Assembly (NCBI GenBank): GCA_018970215.1
Contig: JAGWWX010000007.1
Location: 1-41,923 of the forward strand
Reading direction: 5' to 3'
DNA: 41,923 bases
Source: Acidobacteriota bacterium
GTDB taxonomy: Bacteria; Actinomycetota; Acidimicrobiia; Acidimicrobiales; RAAP-2
The notes under the pieces were generated by a model. The model was not told the origin of the DNA. It saw nothing but the letters and a program-made list of their open reading frames with translations, and searched no databases. A program made the translations under genes and the position numbers. This document shows, one piece after another, positions 7,924 through 15,862 of this stretch. Numbering within the stretch: the first letter of the stretch is position 1; each line of letters begins with the position of its first letter.

Positions 7924-8297
7924 GCGGGAGCCGCATTCCAGAGGTGCTCGAGGTCGTAGTAGTCCCGTCGTTCACTATCGAAGACGTGAACGATGACGTC
8001 GCCGTAGTCGAGTGCCACCCACTCACCTTCCGTCCAGCCCTCTTCACGCAGTGGCGTACGCCCCTGCGTCGCGGCGTAGCGCTCCACCTCCTCCGCGATG
8101 GCCTTCACCTGACGGTCGTTACGTCCCGACACCACGACCAGCAGATCGAAGGCGTCAATGAGTTCACCGCAGTGCAGAACGACGGGATTTTCAGCCAGCT
8201 TCTCCGCGGCCGCCTCGATCGCCCACAGCGCTAAATCGGCAGTCTCGGACGGAATGTCCCACGGCGGTAGTTCGGCGTGGTGCGGGGAAGGGGTCAG
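7890..8297 (-). CDS. rsfS: Ribosomal silencing factor RsfS, probable CTG start
   Basis: RsfS binds L14 and blocks subunit joining when nutrients are scarce. The conserved domain runs from ALWAIEAAAEKL to DYYDLEHLWN and includes LIDAFDLLVVVSGRNDRQV and DYGDVIVHVF. There is no ATG, GTG or TTG in frame between an upstream non-coding context and the domain start. The first GTG lies inside the domain at 8135 and would remove about 50 conserved residues. A CTG at 8297 overlaps the upstream gene's stop (CTGA) and has GGAG seven bases before it, giving 135 residues. An ATT further in is an alternative start. The gene is tail-to-tail with the GerMN lipoprotein, overlapping by 34 bases. Confidence 0.88.
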   Translation of the reverse strand: MTPSPHHAELPPWDIPSETADLALWAIEAAAEKLAENPVVLHCGELIDAFDLLVVVSGRNDRQVKAIAEEVERYAATQGRTPLREEGWTEGEWVALDYGDVIVHVFDSERRDYYDLEHLWNAAPAYRPEGVASAT

Positions 8298-8470
8298 CGG
8301 ACCACTCCGAGGGTCACGAGCGCACCCACAAAGGGCAGAACCAGACTCATCACGCCGAGAGTACCCCAGCGTTGGCGAAGACGGCGTCGCTCGAAGCGAG
8401 CCTGGACCGGTTCTACGAGGCGGAGTTCCCGCGTTTCGTGCTCGGTGACGTCAATCACACGGATAGCCAT
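8294..8470 (-). CDS. Small single-pass membrane protein, unknown function
   Basis: This is a 58-residue protein encoded between nadD and rsfS. The ATG at 8470 lies 11 bases after the nadD stop, and the TGA at 8294-8296 overlaps the putative CTG start of rsfS. The N-terminal half is charged (MAIRVIDVTEHETRELRLVE, then an Arg-rich FERRRLRQRW). Residues 38-57 form one hydrophobic helix (LGVMSLVLPFVGALVTLGVV). The tight spacing on both sides and the sensible basic-then-hydrophobic layout argue for a real gene. I do not recognise a family. It may tether something near the membrane, but no function can be stated. Confidence 0.65.
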   Translation of the reverse strand: MAIRVIDVTEHETRELRLVEPVQARFERRRLRQRWGTLGVMSLVLPFVGALVTLGVVR

Positions 8471-8481
8471 CGGGAAAGAGG

Positions 8482-9048
8482 CTAGCCGTCACCCTCCGTT
8501 AACCAGGGGACTACCGACGCGGGCACCAAATCTGCCGGATTTTCCCCATTTTCAAGGCGTCGGCGGACTTCGGTAGAAGAAACGTCAACGGGGTCCATGT
8601 CGATCACCGACCCCCGCCAGCCCGGTGGCAGCGTTGTTGGCGAACCATCTCGGGGCAGCACCACGACATCGACCAGCTCCGCCAATCGCGCGGCCTCCCG
8701 CCATCGAGGCAGTTGACCGACGACGTCAGCGCCGACGATGAGAGAAATCGTGGTGCCCTCAGCACTGAGGGCCTCCACGGTATCGATCGTGTAGGTCGGC
8801 CCCTCACGACGCACCTCGAGATCACTGACCTCCACGCCCGGAAGTCCGTCGAATGCGGCGTGCGCCATGGCGAGGCGAACCTCCGCTGAGGCCACGGTCG
8901 TGGTACCGGACTTGAGATAGGGATCGCCCGCGACCGTCACGAGGATGTGGTCGACGAGGTGAGTGGCCCACACGGCGCGCAACGCCGCGAGATGACCGAG
9001 GTGGGGCGGGTCAAAGGTGCCGCCAAAGAGTCCGAGGCGACGATTCAC
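8482..9048 (-). CDS. nadD: Nicotinate-nucleotide adenylyltransferase
   Basis: NadD adenylates nicotinate mononucleotide to deamido-NAD in NAD synthesis. This 188-residue protein has the nucleotidyltransferase signature GLFGGTFDPPHLGHL (residues 6-20) and the C-terminal DVSSTEVRRRL motif (SSTxxR). The start is GTG at 9048, with no Shine-Dalgarno site and TAGGCT six bases upstream, so probably leaderless. nadD followed by rsfS is a common actinobacterial pair, here with a small membrane protein gene between them. It is divergent from the DAHP synthase gene. Confidence 0.96.
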   Translation of the reverse strand: MNRRLGLFGGTFDPPHLGHLAALRAVWATHLVDHILVTVAGDPYLKSGTTTVASAEVRLAMAHAAFDGLPGVEVSDLEVRREGPTYTIDTVEALSAEGTTISLIVGADVVGQLPRWREAARLAELVDVVVLPRDGSPTTLPPGWRGSVIDMDPVDVSSTEVRRRLENGENPADLVPASVVPWLTEGDG

Positions 9049-9054
9049 GCTCGT

Positions 9055-9060
9055 AGCCTA
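9055..9060 (-). promoter_or_regulatory. Putative -10 box of nadD (leaderless layout)
   Basis: TAGGCT on the minus strand, six bases (ACGAGC) before the nadD GTG. The same hexamer at the same distance precedes obgE. Confidence 0.5.
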
Positions 9061-9116
9061 AATCGAGTAGCGGTCAGTGTTCGCATCCGCCCTTTTCACG
9101 CCACGCGTCCCTCATT

Positions 9117-9122
9117 TAGACT
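9117..9122 (+). promoter_or_regulatory. Putative -10 box of the DAHP synthase gene (leaderless layout)
   Basis: TAGACT is followed by six bases (GAGTTA) and the ATG at 9129. It supports the first ATG over the one at 9144, although that one has GGAGAG seven bases upstream. Confidence 0.45.
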
Positions 9123-9128
9123 GAGTTA

Positions 9129-10490
9129 ATGGAGAGCCCCCGCATGTGGTCCCCCGACTCGTGGCGTGGTCGCGAGGCGTGTCAGCAACCCCGCTGGCCG
9201 GACGCCGAGGAACTCAAGAGCTCCGAATCGGCACTCGCCGCGCAGCCGCCACTGGTATTTGCCGGCGAAGCTCGTCGACTGACGGCCGAACTCGCCGACG
9301 TGGCCGCCGGGCGGGCCTTCTTGCTGCAAGCCGGAGACTGCGCCGAATCGTTCCACGTGACCGGAGCCGACGCCATCCGCGACAAATTAAAGGTGATCTT
9401 GCAGATGGCCGTTGCGTTGACCTACGCCTCGGGAGTGCCCGTCGTCAAGGTCGGTCGCATCGCGGGCCAGTTCGCCAAGCCCCGTAGCCGTGAGATCGAA
9501 ACCGTGGGAGATGTTTCCTTAGAAGCATTCCGTGGCCACATCGTGAACGACGAACCGTTTACCCCCGCGGCCCGTCGGCCCGACGCCGCCCGCATGTTGA
9601 CGGCGTATCACCAAAGTGCCTCCACACTCAATCTGCTGCGCGCCTTTACCAAGGGTGGCTTCGCCGATCTCTCGAGAGTCCACGCCTGGAACCAAGAGTT
9701 CGTTGAAGACTCCGCCATGGGTCAGCGCTACGCCATCATCGCGGACGAGATTGAACGCGCCATGGCGTTCATGCGGGCGTGCGGAATCGACCTCTCGAAG
9801 GAAGCGAGTCTGCACGAAGTTGACTTTTACGTCTCACACGAGGCTCTCATCTTGAACTACGAAGAGGCGTTGACTCGTCAAGACTCCCTGACGGGCGATT
9901 GGTACGACTGTTCGGCCCACATGCTCTGGATCGGGAATCGCACTCGGCAGCTCGACGGCGCTCACGTGGAGTTTCTCCGGGGAGTGCAAAATCCCCTGGG
10001 CATGAAGGTGGGCGTCGACCTCGCACCGCACGAGACGGCGGCGCTCTGCGAACGACTCAATCCGGACAATACGCCCGGTCGCATCACGCTTATCAGCCGC
10101 ATGGGTCGCGATGTCATCACCGACCTCCTGCCCGGCCATATCGAAGAACTACGACGCCGAGGAATCAACGTGGTGTGGACGTGCGATCCCATGCACGGCA
10201 ATACCTTCACGACCAACGGCGACGTGAAGACGCGACGTTTCGACGACATCATCGCCGAGGTTCGATCGTTTTTCGCCGTCCACCGCGACCTTGGAACCTG
10301 GGCCGGCGGAGTTCACCTCGAACTCACGGGAGACGACGTCACGGAGTGCCTCGGTGGCGGACGGGCCCTGTCAGAGTCTGACCTCGCTCTTAACTACACC
10401 ACCATGTGCGACCCACGGCTCAACGCCAGCCAGAGTTTGGATCTCGCGTTCCAAATTGCGGAGCTCTTGGGCGACCGTTACGGCGCGTAA
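9129..10490 (+). CDS. aroG: Class II 3-deoxy-7-phosphoheptulonate (DAHP) synthase
   Basis: This enzyme condenses phosphoenolpyruvate and erythrose 4-phosphate, the first step of the shikimate pathway to aromatic amino acids. The 453-residue protein is of the plant/actinobacterial class II type, with all signature segments: QAGDCAESF, KVGRIAGQFAKPRS, HMLWIGNRTRQLDGAHVEF, NPLGMKVG, LISRMGR, CDPMHGNT, HLELTGDDVTECLGG and CDPRLN. The metal-binding Cys, His, Glu and Asp lie in these segments. Two starts are possible: ATG 9129 (TANNNT box, no Shine-Dalgarno site) or ATG 9144 (GGAGAG upstream). The end overlaps the convergent phosphatase gene by 13 bases. It is a single-gene transcription unit, and no attached chorismate mutase was seen. 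Confidence 0.96.
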   Translation: MESPRMWSPDSWRGREACQQPRWPDAEELKSSESALAAQPPLVFAGEARRLTAELADVAAGRAFLLQAGDCAESFHVTGADAIRDKLKVILQMAVALTYASGVPVVKVGRIAGQFAKPRSREIETVGDVSLEAFRGHIVNDEPFTPAARRPDAARMLTAYHQSASTLNLLRAFTKGGFADLSRVHAWNQEFVEDSAMGQRYAIIADEIERAMAFMRACGIDLSKEASLHEVDFYVSHEALILNYEEALTRQDSLTGDWYDCSAHMLWIGNRTRQLDGAHVEFLRGVQNPLGMKVGVDLAPHETAALCERLNPDNTPGRITLISRMGRDVITDLLPGHIEELRRRGINVVWTCDPMHGNTFTTNGDVKTRRFDDIIAEVRSFFAVHRDLGTWAGGVHLELTGDDVTECLGGGRALSESDLALNYTTMCDPRLNASQSLDLAFQIAELLGDRYGA

Positions 10491-11158
10491 GCGCCCGAGA
10501 GGTCGTTGTAGCGGAGCAGTCGAGTTCTCGCTGGTCCGTACTCCACCTCCGTGAGGGAGCAGTGCTCAATTCGCTGACCGAGACGCCGAGCGGGGTCGAG
10601 GTCGAGTGCGTACTTCACCATCTGCTCAATGACACCGCCGTGACAGACGACCGCGACCAACTCCCCAGGATGCTGTCCGGCGATAGCTCGTAACGCCGTC
10701 GTCGAGCGCGTAAAGAACTCGAGAAGGCTCTCCCCGCCGGGTGCGTTCGGCAACGACGGATCGACGTCCCAGTCCACGCCCCCAAATCGCTGATCAAACT
10801 CGGCCCACGTCAGACCGTCGCCGTCACCTACTCGCAGTTCATCGATGTCGGCGTGCGTGCGCAACGCAAGATGGGGTGCTGCGCTGCGCAGGATGAGGGC
10901 CGTCTCGTGTGCTCGTGGCAGAGGCGACGCGTAGAGAGCCACCGCGTTCGACAGCTCGTTCGTGACAACGAGCCGTTGCGCCAGAGCAATGGCCTGGCGT
11001 CGACCGAGGGCGGTTAACCCACGGTCTCCCTTCACTCCTCCGGCGACGCCCTCGGCGTTTGCCGTGCTTTCGGCGTGTCGAATGAGGAGTAGACGCGTCT
11101 CAGTCGGGGCGGGACCACGTTGGCGAATCCCGAGTGGTGGCAGGGCCGGCTCGCTCAC
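10478..11158 (-). CDS. Histidine phosphatase family protein
   Basis: This 226-residue protein belongs to the phosphoglycerate-mutase-like branch. The catalytic motif is IRHAEST (R27, H28; RHA instead of the usual RHG). Other active-site residues are R82 in SPLPRAHET, E107, and H173 in VCHGGVIE. The first 20 residues are a Pro-rich tail. The start is GTG at 11158, overlapping the VWA gene stop (GTGA), so it is the last gene of the obgE-proB-proA-MoxR-VWA operon. The substrate cannot be told from sequence; small phosphate esters or phosphoproteins are both possible. Confidence 0.88.
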   Translation of the reverse strand: MSEPALPPLGIRQRGPAPTETRLLLIRHAESTANAEGVAGGVKGDRGLTALGRRQAIALAQRLVVTNELSNAVALYASPLPRAHETALILRSAAPHLALRTHADIDELRVGDGDGLTWAEFDQRFGGVDWDVDPSLPNAPGGESLLEFFTRSTTALRAIAGQHPGELVAVVCHGGVIEQMVKYALDLDPARRLGQRIEHCSLTEVEYGPARTRLLRYNDLSGAYAP

Positions 11159-12609
11159 GCCAACTCGCCCACGAATTCCTCAAGCTGACGAAGACTGCGA
11201 CATTCAACGACGCGATCACAGTGTGGTGCGTATTCACGGATAACTGAATCTCCCGAATTCCAATAGTTTGTCGGCTCTGGGTTCAGCCAGAACACGCTAC
11301 GGGACCGAAATCTGATGTCGGCCAGAATCTCGGGATAGGCCTGGTGGTAGTTGTTTCGGGCGTCACCAAGGATGAGCACGACTGATCGCTTCGTGAGCGT
11401 GTCGGCGAAGCGTTCGTGGAAACTCATCAACGCGCGTCCGTAGTCGGAGTGGCCATCAAACGCGATGACGTCTGCTTCGGCGTTGATGCGCGCAACCGCT
11501 TCAGCGGGATCGTCGGATTCTTCGAAGAGATGAGTGACCTCATCGAGGCCGTCAACGAATACAAAGGATCGAACCTTGGTGAACTGAGAGCTAATCGCGT
11601 GGACGAGGTGCAGGGTAAATCGAGCAAATGACGCCACCGAACCGGAGATGTCGGCAATGACCACAATCTCCGGCTTGGCGGGGTGCGGGGGCTTGAATCG
11701 TAAATCGAGAGGCACTCCACCGGTAGAGAGACTGCGCCGGACCGTGTGACGCAGATCCACCGGTCCGCGACGACGCCGCCGTCGGCGGCGAGCGAGTCGC
11801 GTTGCGAGTTTTCGCGACAGTGGACGAAGGGCGCGTTCGAGCTGCGCCATCTCATCGCGATTGGCGTGCATGACGTCGATGTCTTCTGGGAGGGGCTTGC
11901 GCACCGACTTTCCGAGCGCTTGAGCCCCCCGGTCATCGACCAGGCGCTCTCGGATTTCGGCTTCGATCTCCGCCTTGAGGGCCTCCACACGCGCGCGCGC
12001 TTCGTCGCGCGCGAGTCGCTCGCCGAGGGCGTCGTCACTTTGCCCATCGGCGCGCCCCAGGTCGATCAGTTTTTCGATCATGCCCTCTAGGTCCAGGTTG
12101 CGCAGCGTGCGATAGAGGTAGTACGTTCCGCCCACGGGCCGACCTGGCTCCATGCCCGCGTATCGCTCCACGGCCTCACGGGCACCCTGACGCATCATGG
12201 TGGCGTTGTTCTGCATGAGGGCGCTCAGCAGCATTTCGGCGAGCTCCTCGGCGGACATCGTGGTTCCCCCGCCGCCCCCGCGACCTCGAGACTGGCCACG
12301 ACCCCGTTGGCCCGGGGCCGAAGGATCATCGCCACTGAGTTCACTGGTGTCGTCCGTAGCGTCGTCGGTCTCGCTGAGGTCCGCGCTACTCATCGAACGA
12401 TGAGCGAAGTACACATCGAAGGCCGTCGAGAAGACCGGTAAGTGATCGCTGTTTTTCACGAGCGTGGCCGCGAGCGACGCCTTCACCATGGCGCGGTCAC
12501 CAATGTCAATGGCGGTTAACGCACGGGCGGCATCAACGTGTTCCGTCATCGACACCGGCAGGCCGGCCGCACGCAGTTCGGCGATGAAGTCGCCGAGAAG
12601 GCTACGCAA
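11155..12609 (-). CDS. VWA domain protein, CoxE/ViaA-like
   Basis: This is a 484-residue cytoplasmic protein of the CoxE-like VWA family, which works with MoxR-type AAA+ ATPases in metal-centre insertion or complex remodelling. An N-terminal helical region (1-70) is followed by a low-complexity Asp/Ser and Gly/Arg linker (75-116), a helical middle (118-270), a run of eight arginines (274-281), and the VWA domain from about 314. The MIDAS motif is D320-I-S-G-S324 and a later Asp lies in ILGDARNNY. The start is TTG at 12609, eight bases inside the MoxR gene end. There are no CO dehydrogenase structural genes nearby, so the client is unknown. Confidence 0.85.
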   Translation of the reverse strand: MRSLLGDFIAELRAAGLPVSMTEHVDAARALTAIDIGDRAMVKASLAATLVKNSDHLPVFSTAFDVYFAHRSMSSADLSETDDATDDTSELSGDDPSAPGQRGRGQSRGRGGGGGTTMSAEELAEMLLSALMQNNATMMRQGAREAVERYAGMEPGRPVGGTYYLYRTLRNLDLEGMIEKLIDLGRADGQSDDALGERLARDEARARVEALKAEIEAEIRERLVDDRGAQALGKSVRKPLPEDIDVMHANRDEMAQLERALRPLSRKLATRLARRRRRRRRGPVDLRHTVRRSLSTGGVPLDLRFKPPHPAKPEIVVIADISGSVASFARFTLHLVHAISSQFTKVRSFVFVDGLDEVTHLFEESDDPAEAVARINAEADVIAFDGHSDYGRALMSFHERFADTLTKRSVVLILGDARNNYHQAYPEILADIRFRSRSVFWLNPEPTNYWNSGDSVIREYAPHCDRVVECRSLRQLEEFVGELA

Positions 12610-13546
12610 GGCCCTTGCTGCGACCGGCGAGCTCTTTCGTCGCCTTGTCGATGTCCGACTGGTACTTCAGCAAAATATGCAGCGTCGCAACGGCGTCGGC
12701 TTCACCGATTTCGTCCTTGCCCAGGAGCACCAACGTGCGGGCCCAGTCGAGAGTTTCCGATACCGACGGCGCTTTCTTCAAGTCGAGCGACCGCAGTGAA
12801 CGCACGACTCGCGCAATCTGCTCGGCGAGCGCTGAAGAAATCCCCGGAACGCGCGACAAAATAATGTCGCGCTCTCGCTCGACATCGGGATATCCCACGA
12901 AGAGGTAGAGGCAGCGACGCTTGAGAGCTTCGGACAGCTCACGGGTGCCGTTCGATGTCAAAAACACCATCGGGATTTGGGTTGCCGTTACCGTTCCCAA
13001 CTCGGGGATCGAGACTTGGTACTCCGAGAGGATTTCGAGGAGCAGGGCTTCAGTCTCGAGTTCGACTCGATCGATCTCATCGATCAAGAGCACCACCGGC
13101 TCATTCGCCCGAATTGCTTCGAGCAGTGGGCGGGTTAAGAGAAACTCCTCGGCGAAGATGTCCTCTTCGAGAGCGTCCCAGTCTTCCGTGGATCCTTCGG
13201 CTCGACCGGCTTGGATACGGAGAAGTTGCTTGCGGTAGTTCCACTCGTAGAGCGCCTTGGATTCGTCGAGACCTTCGTAACACTGAAGGCGAATCAAGCG
13301 CGAACCCGTCGCCTTCGCTACCGCCTGGGCCAAGGCCGTCTTGCCGGTACCGGCGGGACCTTCGACCAACACGGGTTTTGCAAGTCGGTCGGCCAGAAAC
13401 GTCACTGAAGCGATCGACTCGTTGGAGAGATAGTCGTTCTCGCGTAAACGATGAGCGACGTCGGTCACGTCACCGAAGCGAGCTGGTGGCACCTCGGCGA
13501 GGCCGAGGCGTGTCGCCAGTTCTTGTCGCGGATCAATCGAGCTCAT
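12602..13546 (-). CDS. MoxR-family AAA+ ATPase (CoxD-like)
   Basis: This is a 314-residue AAA+ ATPase of the MoxR class. It has Walker A GPAGTGKT (residues 63-70), Walker B LLIDEID (153-159), sensor 1 in FLTSNGTRELSEALKRR, and a C-terminal lid (DLKKAPSVSETLDWARTL) typical of the CoxD/APE2220 branch. The ATG at 13546 overlaps the proA stop in ATGA; longer upstream reading has no MoxR-like content. Its partner is almost certainly the VWA protein encoded next. MoxR-VWA pairs act as chaperones. What this pair matures is not visible in the sequence. Confidence 0.92.
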   Translation of the reverse strand: MSSIDPRQELATRLGLAEVPPARFGDVTDVAHRLRENDYLSNESIASVTFLADRLAKPVLVEGPAGTGKTALAQAVAKATGSRLIRLQCYEGLDESKALYEWNYRKQLLRIQAGRAEGSTEDWDALEEDIFAEEFLLTRPLLEAIRANEPVVLLIDEIDRVELETEALLLEILSEYQVSIPELGTVTATQIPMVFLTSNGTRELSEALKRRCLYLFVGYPDVERERDIILSRVPGISSALAEQIARVVRSLRSLDLKKAPSVSETLDWARTLVLLGKDEIGEADAVATLHILLKYQSDIDKATKELAGRSKGLA

Positions 13547-14775
13547 CGGACATGTCCCTTTCCCTGTACGACCCACTTGACGCAGGTCAACTCTTTGATA
13601 CCCATCGGACCTCGCGCGTGCAACTTCTGCGTTGAGATACCCACTTCGGCACCAAGACCTAATTCTCCCCCATCGACGAAGCGCGTCGAGGCATTCACAA
13701 CGACCGCCGCCGCATCCACGTCGGTTATCCACCGCTTCGCGGTGTTTTCGTTATCCGTCACGATCGCCTCCGAGTGACCCGTGCCATAGGTCGCGACGTG
13801 TTCGATGGCGGCGTCGATGCTTGATACCACCGCAACGGAGATGATGGGTCCGAGAAACTCTTTGGCGAAGTCCTCTTCCGTAGCGGGCACCGCTGTCGAA
13901 ATCGCAGCGCACACACGAGCGTCGCCACGTATCTCCACGCCAGGAAGTGCGTCGGTCAGGCGTGGGAGAAACTCTGTCGCAATCTCCTCGTGCACGAGGA
14001 GGGACTCGGCGGCGTTGCACACACCGGGCCGAGAGATTTTGGCGTTGCTCACAATGTCGGCTGCCATATCGAGATTCGCATCCACGTCCACGTAGACGTG
14101 GCAGTTGCCGTCTCCGTCAATCACGTAGGGCACCGTTGCGTGCTCTCGCATCGCCGCAATCAAGCTCGGTCCCCCGCGGGGTATGAGGCAGTCAATACAT
14201 GAGTTCAACTTCATGAACTCAACGGCCACGGCGTGCGAGGAGTCCTCAACGAGTGAGACTGACGCCGTCGGAAGACCGGCGGCGGCCAGAGCATCGTGCC
14301 ACAGAGCGACCAGGGCGAGATTGCTTCTCTGGGCCGACGACGATCCGCGAAGAAACGCCGCGTTGCCACTTCGCACGCAGAGTGCCGCGACGTCCATGGT
14401 CACGTTCGGGCGATTCTCGTAGATAACGCCAACAACACCCAGCGGTACGCGTACTCGCTGCACGATGAGACCATTCGGGCGAACCTCGCGGCTGACCACT
14501 TCGCCGAGGGGATCGGGAAGTTCGGCGACGTGCCGCAGACCTTCCACGACACTGATCAGTCGCTCAGGCGTAAGACGGAGACGGTCACGACCCGTCTCGT
14601 CCCCGTCGTAGTCGGCGAGGTCGGCAGCGTTCGCGCGAAGCACAACGTCACTCGCCGCCGCGAGACGTTCCGCGACATTGAGAATGAGTTCGCGACGCAC
14701 CGCGTCGGACGCCCGCGCAAGGACGCGAGACGCGTTCTGTACGTCACGGGCTTGACGAACGAGGGGCGACGTCAC
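13543..14775 (-). CDS. proA: Glutamate-5-semialdehyde dehydrogenase (gamma-glutamyl phosphate reductase)
   Basis: ProA reduces gamma-glutamyl phosphate to glutamate semialdehyde with NADPH, the second step of proline synthesis. The 410-residue protein has the family segments GVVGVIYENRPNVT, LRGSSSAQRSN, LIPRGGPSLI and the active-site Cys253 in ISRPGVCNAAESLLVH. The start is GTG at 14775, 28 bases after proB. The stop overlaps the MoxR gene start. The obg-proB-proA order is common in bacteria, with nadD usually next; here the MoxR module takes that place. Confidence 0.97.
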   Translation of the reverse strand: MTSPLVRQARDVQNASRVLARASDAVRRELILNVAERLAAASDVVLRANAADLADYDGDETGRDRLRLTPERLISVVEGLRHVAELPDPLGEVVSREVRPNGLIVQRVRVPLGVVGVIYENRPNVTMDVAALCVRSGNAAFLRGSSSAQRSNLALVALWHDALAAAGLPTASVSLVEDSSHAVAVEFMKLNSCIDCLIPRGGPSLIAAMREHATVPYVIDGDGNCHVYVDVDANLDMAADIVSNAKISRPGVCNAAESLLVHEEIATEFLPRLTDALPGVEIRGDARVCAAISTAVPATEEDFAKEFLGPIISVAVVSSIDAAIEHVATYGTGHSEAIVTDNENTAKRWITDVDAAAVVVNASTRFVDGGELGLGAEVGISTQKLHARGPMGIKELTCVKWVVQGKGHVR

Positions 14776-14803
14776 CGTCTTAGCGTAGCGAGAGGGTCGG
14801 GGT

Positions 14804-15862
14804 TTACTTCAAGACAACGAGTTCATCGCGGTGAACGACGACGTCACTCTCACCGCACGCGTCGCTGGACACGCGCGCGACACCCTTCGCGACACGTTCG
14901 CCCCGCACATCGACCACATCGATGGCTTGGCCCGCGAGAAATGGGACCGTGCACTCGAGCACGCCGATGCCCAAAAGGCTGCTCCCCCGTGTGGTCAGTG
15001 CGGTCGCCGCCCCCTCGTTGATGACGAGTCGACCGACCGTCGGCACCGCGAAGGCGATCCACGCTTTGCGGGCCGAGAGGCGATCTCGCCGCGGGGCAAT
15101 CGTGGTACCGAGGCCACTTTCGCCGCTCACGAGGCGGAGCACGACGTTTGTCTCGCGGGCGGGCGCAATGACTGTTGTCACCCCCGACCACTGCGCGATT
15201 CGCGCAGCCGACAGTTTCGAGGTCATGCCACCCGAACCGACTCCCGACGAGCTTCCCGAGGCGAGCGCCATGATTTCGTCGTCGAGAGTTTCAATCTCCG
15301 CGATCAAGGTCGCAGCCGGGTCGAACCGAGGATCGGCCGTCAAGAGTCCAGCGGTATCGGTTAAAAGAATCAACGTCGACGCGCCGACAAGACTCGCGAC
15401 GAGCGCGGCCAGGCGGTCGTTATCACCAAAACGAATCTCTTCATCGGCAATGGCGTCATTTTCGTTCACGACGGGCACCACGCCTAAAGACCACAGCGAT
15501 TCGATAGTGCCCCGTGCGTGAAGATACTGAGCTCGGTCGGCAAAGTCGTGAGGGGCGAGCAGCACTTGGCCCACGGGGCGACCGTGATCGGCAAATGCGT
15601 GACGCCACGCATCCATGAGCAGGGGCTGACCCACCGCCGACACCGCCTGCAGAGTTTGCGCGTCGTTCGGGCGAGGCGCTCCGCGCCCTACCGCCGACCA
15701 ACCCGCAGTGATGGCCCCGCTCGTGACGACCACTACGCGTTGTCCCGCACCAAGGAGTGCGGCGACCTGGCGTGCGAGGGAGTTCAGGGTCTCGACATCG
15801 ACGTCGCCCCCACTCGTCGTGACCGACGAGGTCCCCACTTTGACGACGACCACGTCACTCAT
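14804..15862 (-). CDS. proB: Glutamate 5-kinase
   Basis: ProB phosphorylates glutamate to start proline synthesis and is usually feedback-inhibited by proline. The ATG at 15862 gives MSDVVVVKVGTSSVT, with GGAGGA about eight bases upstream inside obgE, and overlaps the obgE stop by eight bases. The 352-residue protein has an amino acid kinase domain (VVVVTSGAITAG, VVPVVNENDAIADEEIRFGDND, GSGGMTSKLSAARIA) and a C-terminal PUA domain from about residue 265. Frames extending further upstream overlap obgE and are not part of the protein. Confidence 0.97.
   Translation of the reverse strand: MSDVVVVKVGTSSVTTSGGDVDVETLNSLARQVAALLGAGQRVVVVTSGAITAGWSAVGRGAPRPNDAQTLQAVSAVGQPLLMDAWRHAFADHGRPVGQVLLAPHDFADRAQYLHARGTIESLWSLGVVPVVNENDAIADEEIRFGDNDRLAALVASLVGASTLILLTDTAGLLTADPRFDPAATLIAEIETLDDEIMALASGSSSGVGSGGMTSKLSAARIAQWSGVTTVIAPARETNVVLRLVSGESGLGTTIAPRRDRLSARKAWIAFAVPTVGRLVINEGAATALTTRGSSLLGIGVLECTVPFLAGQAIDVVDVRGERVAKGVARVSSDACGESDVVVHRDELVVLK

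Noticed and set aside
11155-13546. CO dehydrogenase maturation cluster
   Set aside because: The MoxR and VWA proteins resemble CoxD and CoxE, but no coxL, coxM, coxS or molybdenum cofactor genes are in the window.
12955-13635. 226-codon plus-strand open frame antisense to the MoxR gene
   Set aside because: Arg/Ser-rich shadow with no motif; the opposite strand has clear Walker A and B motifs.
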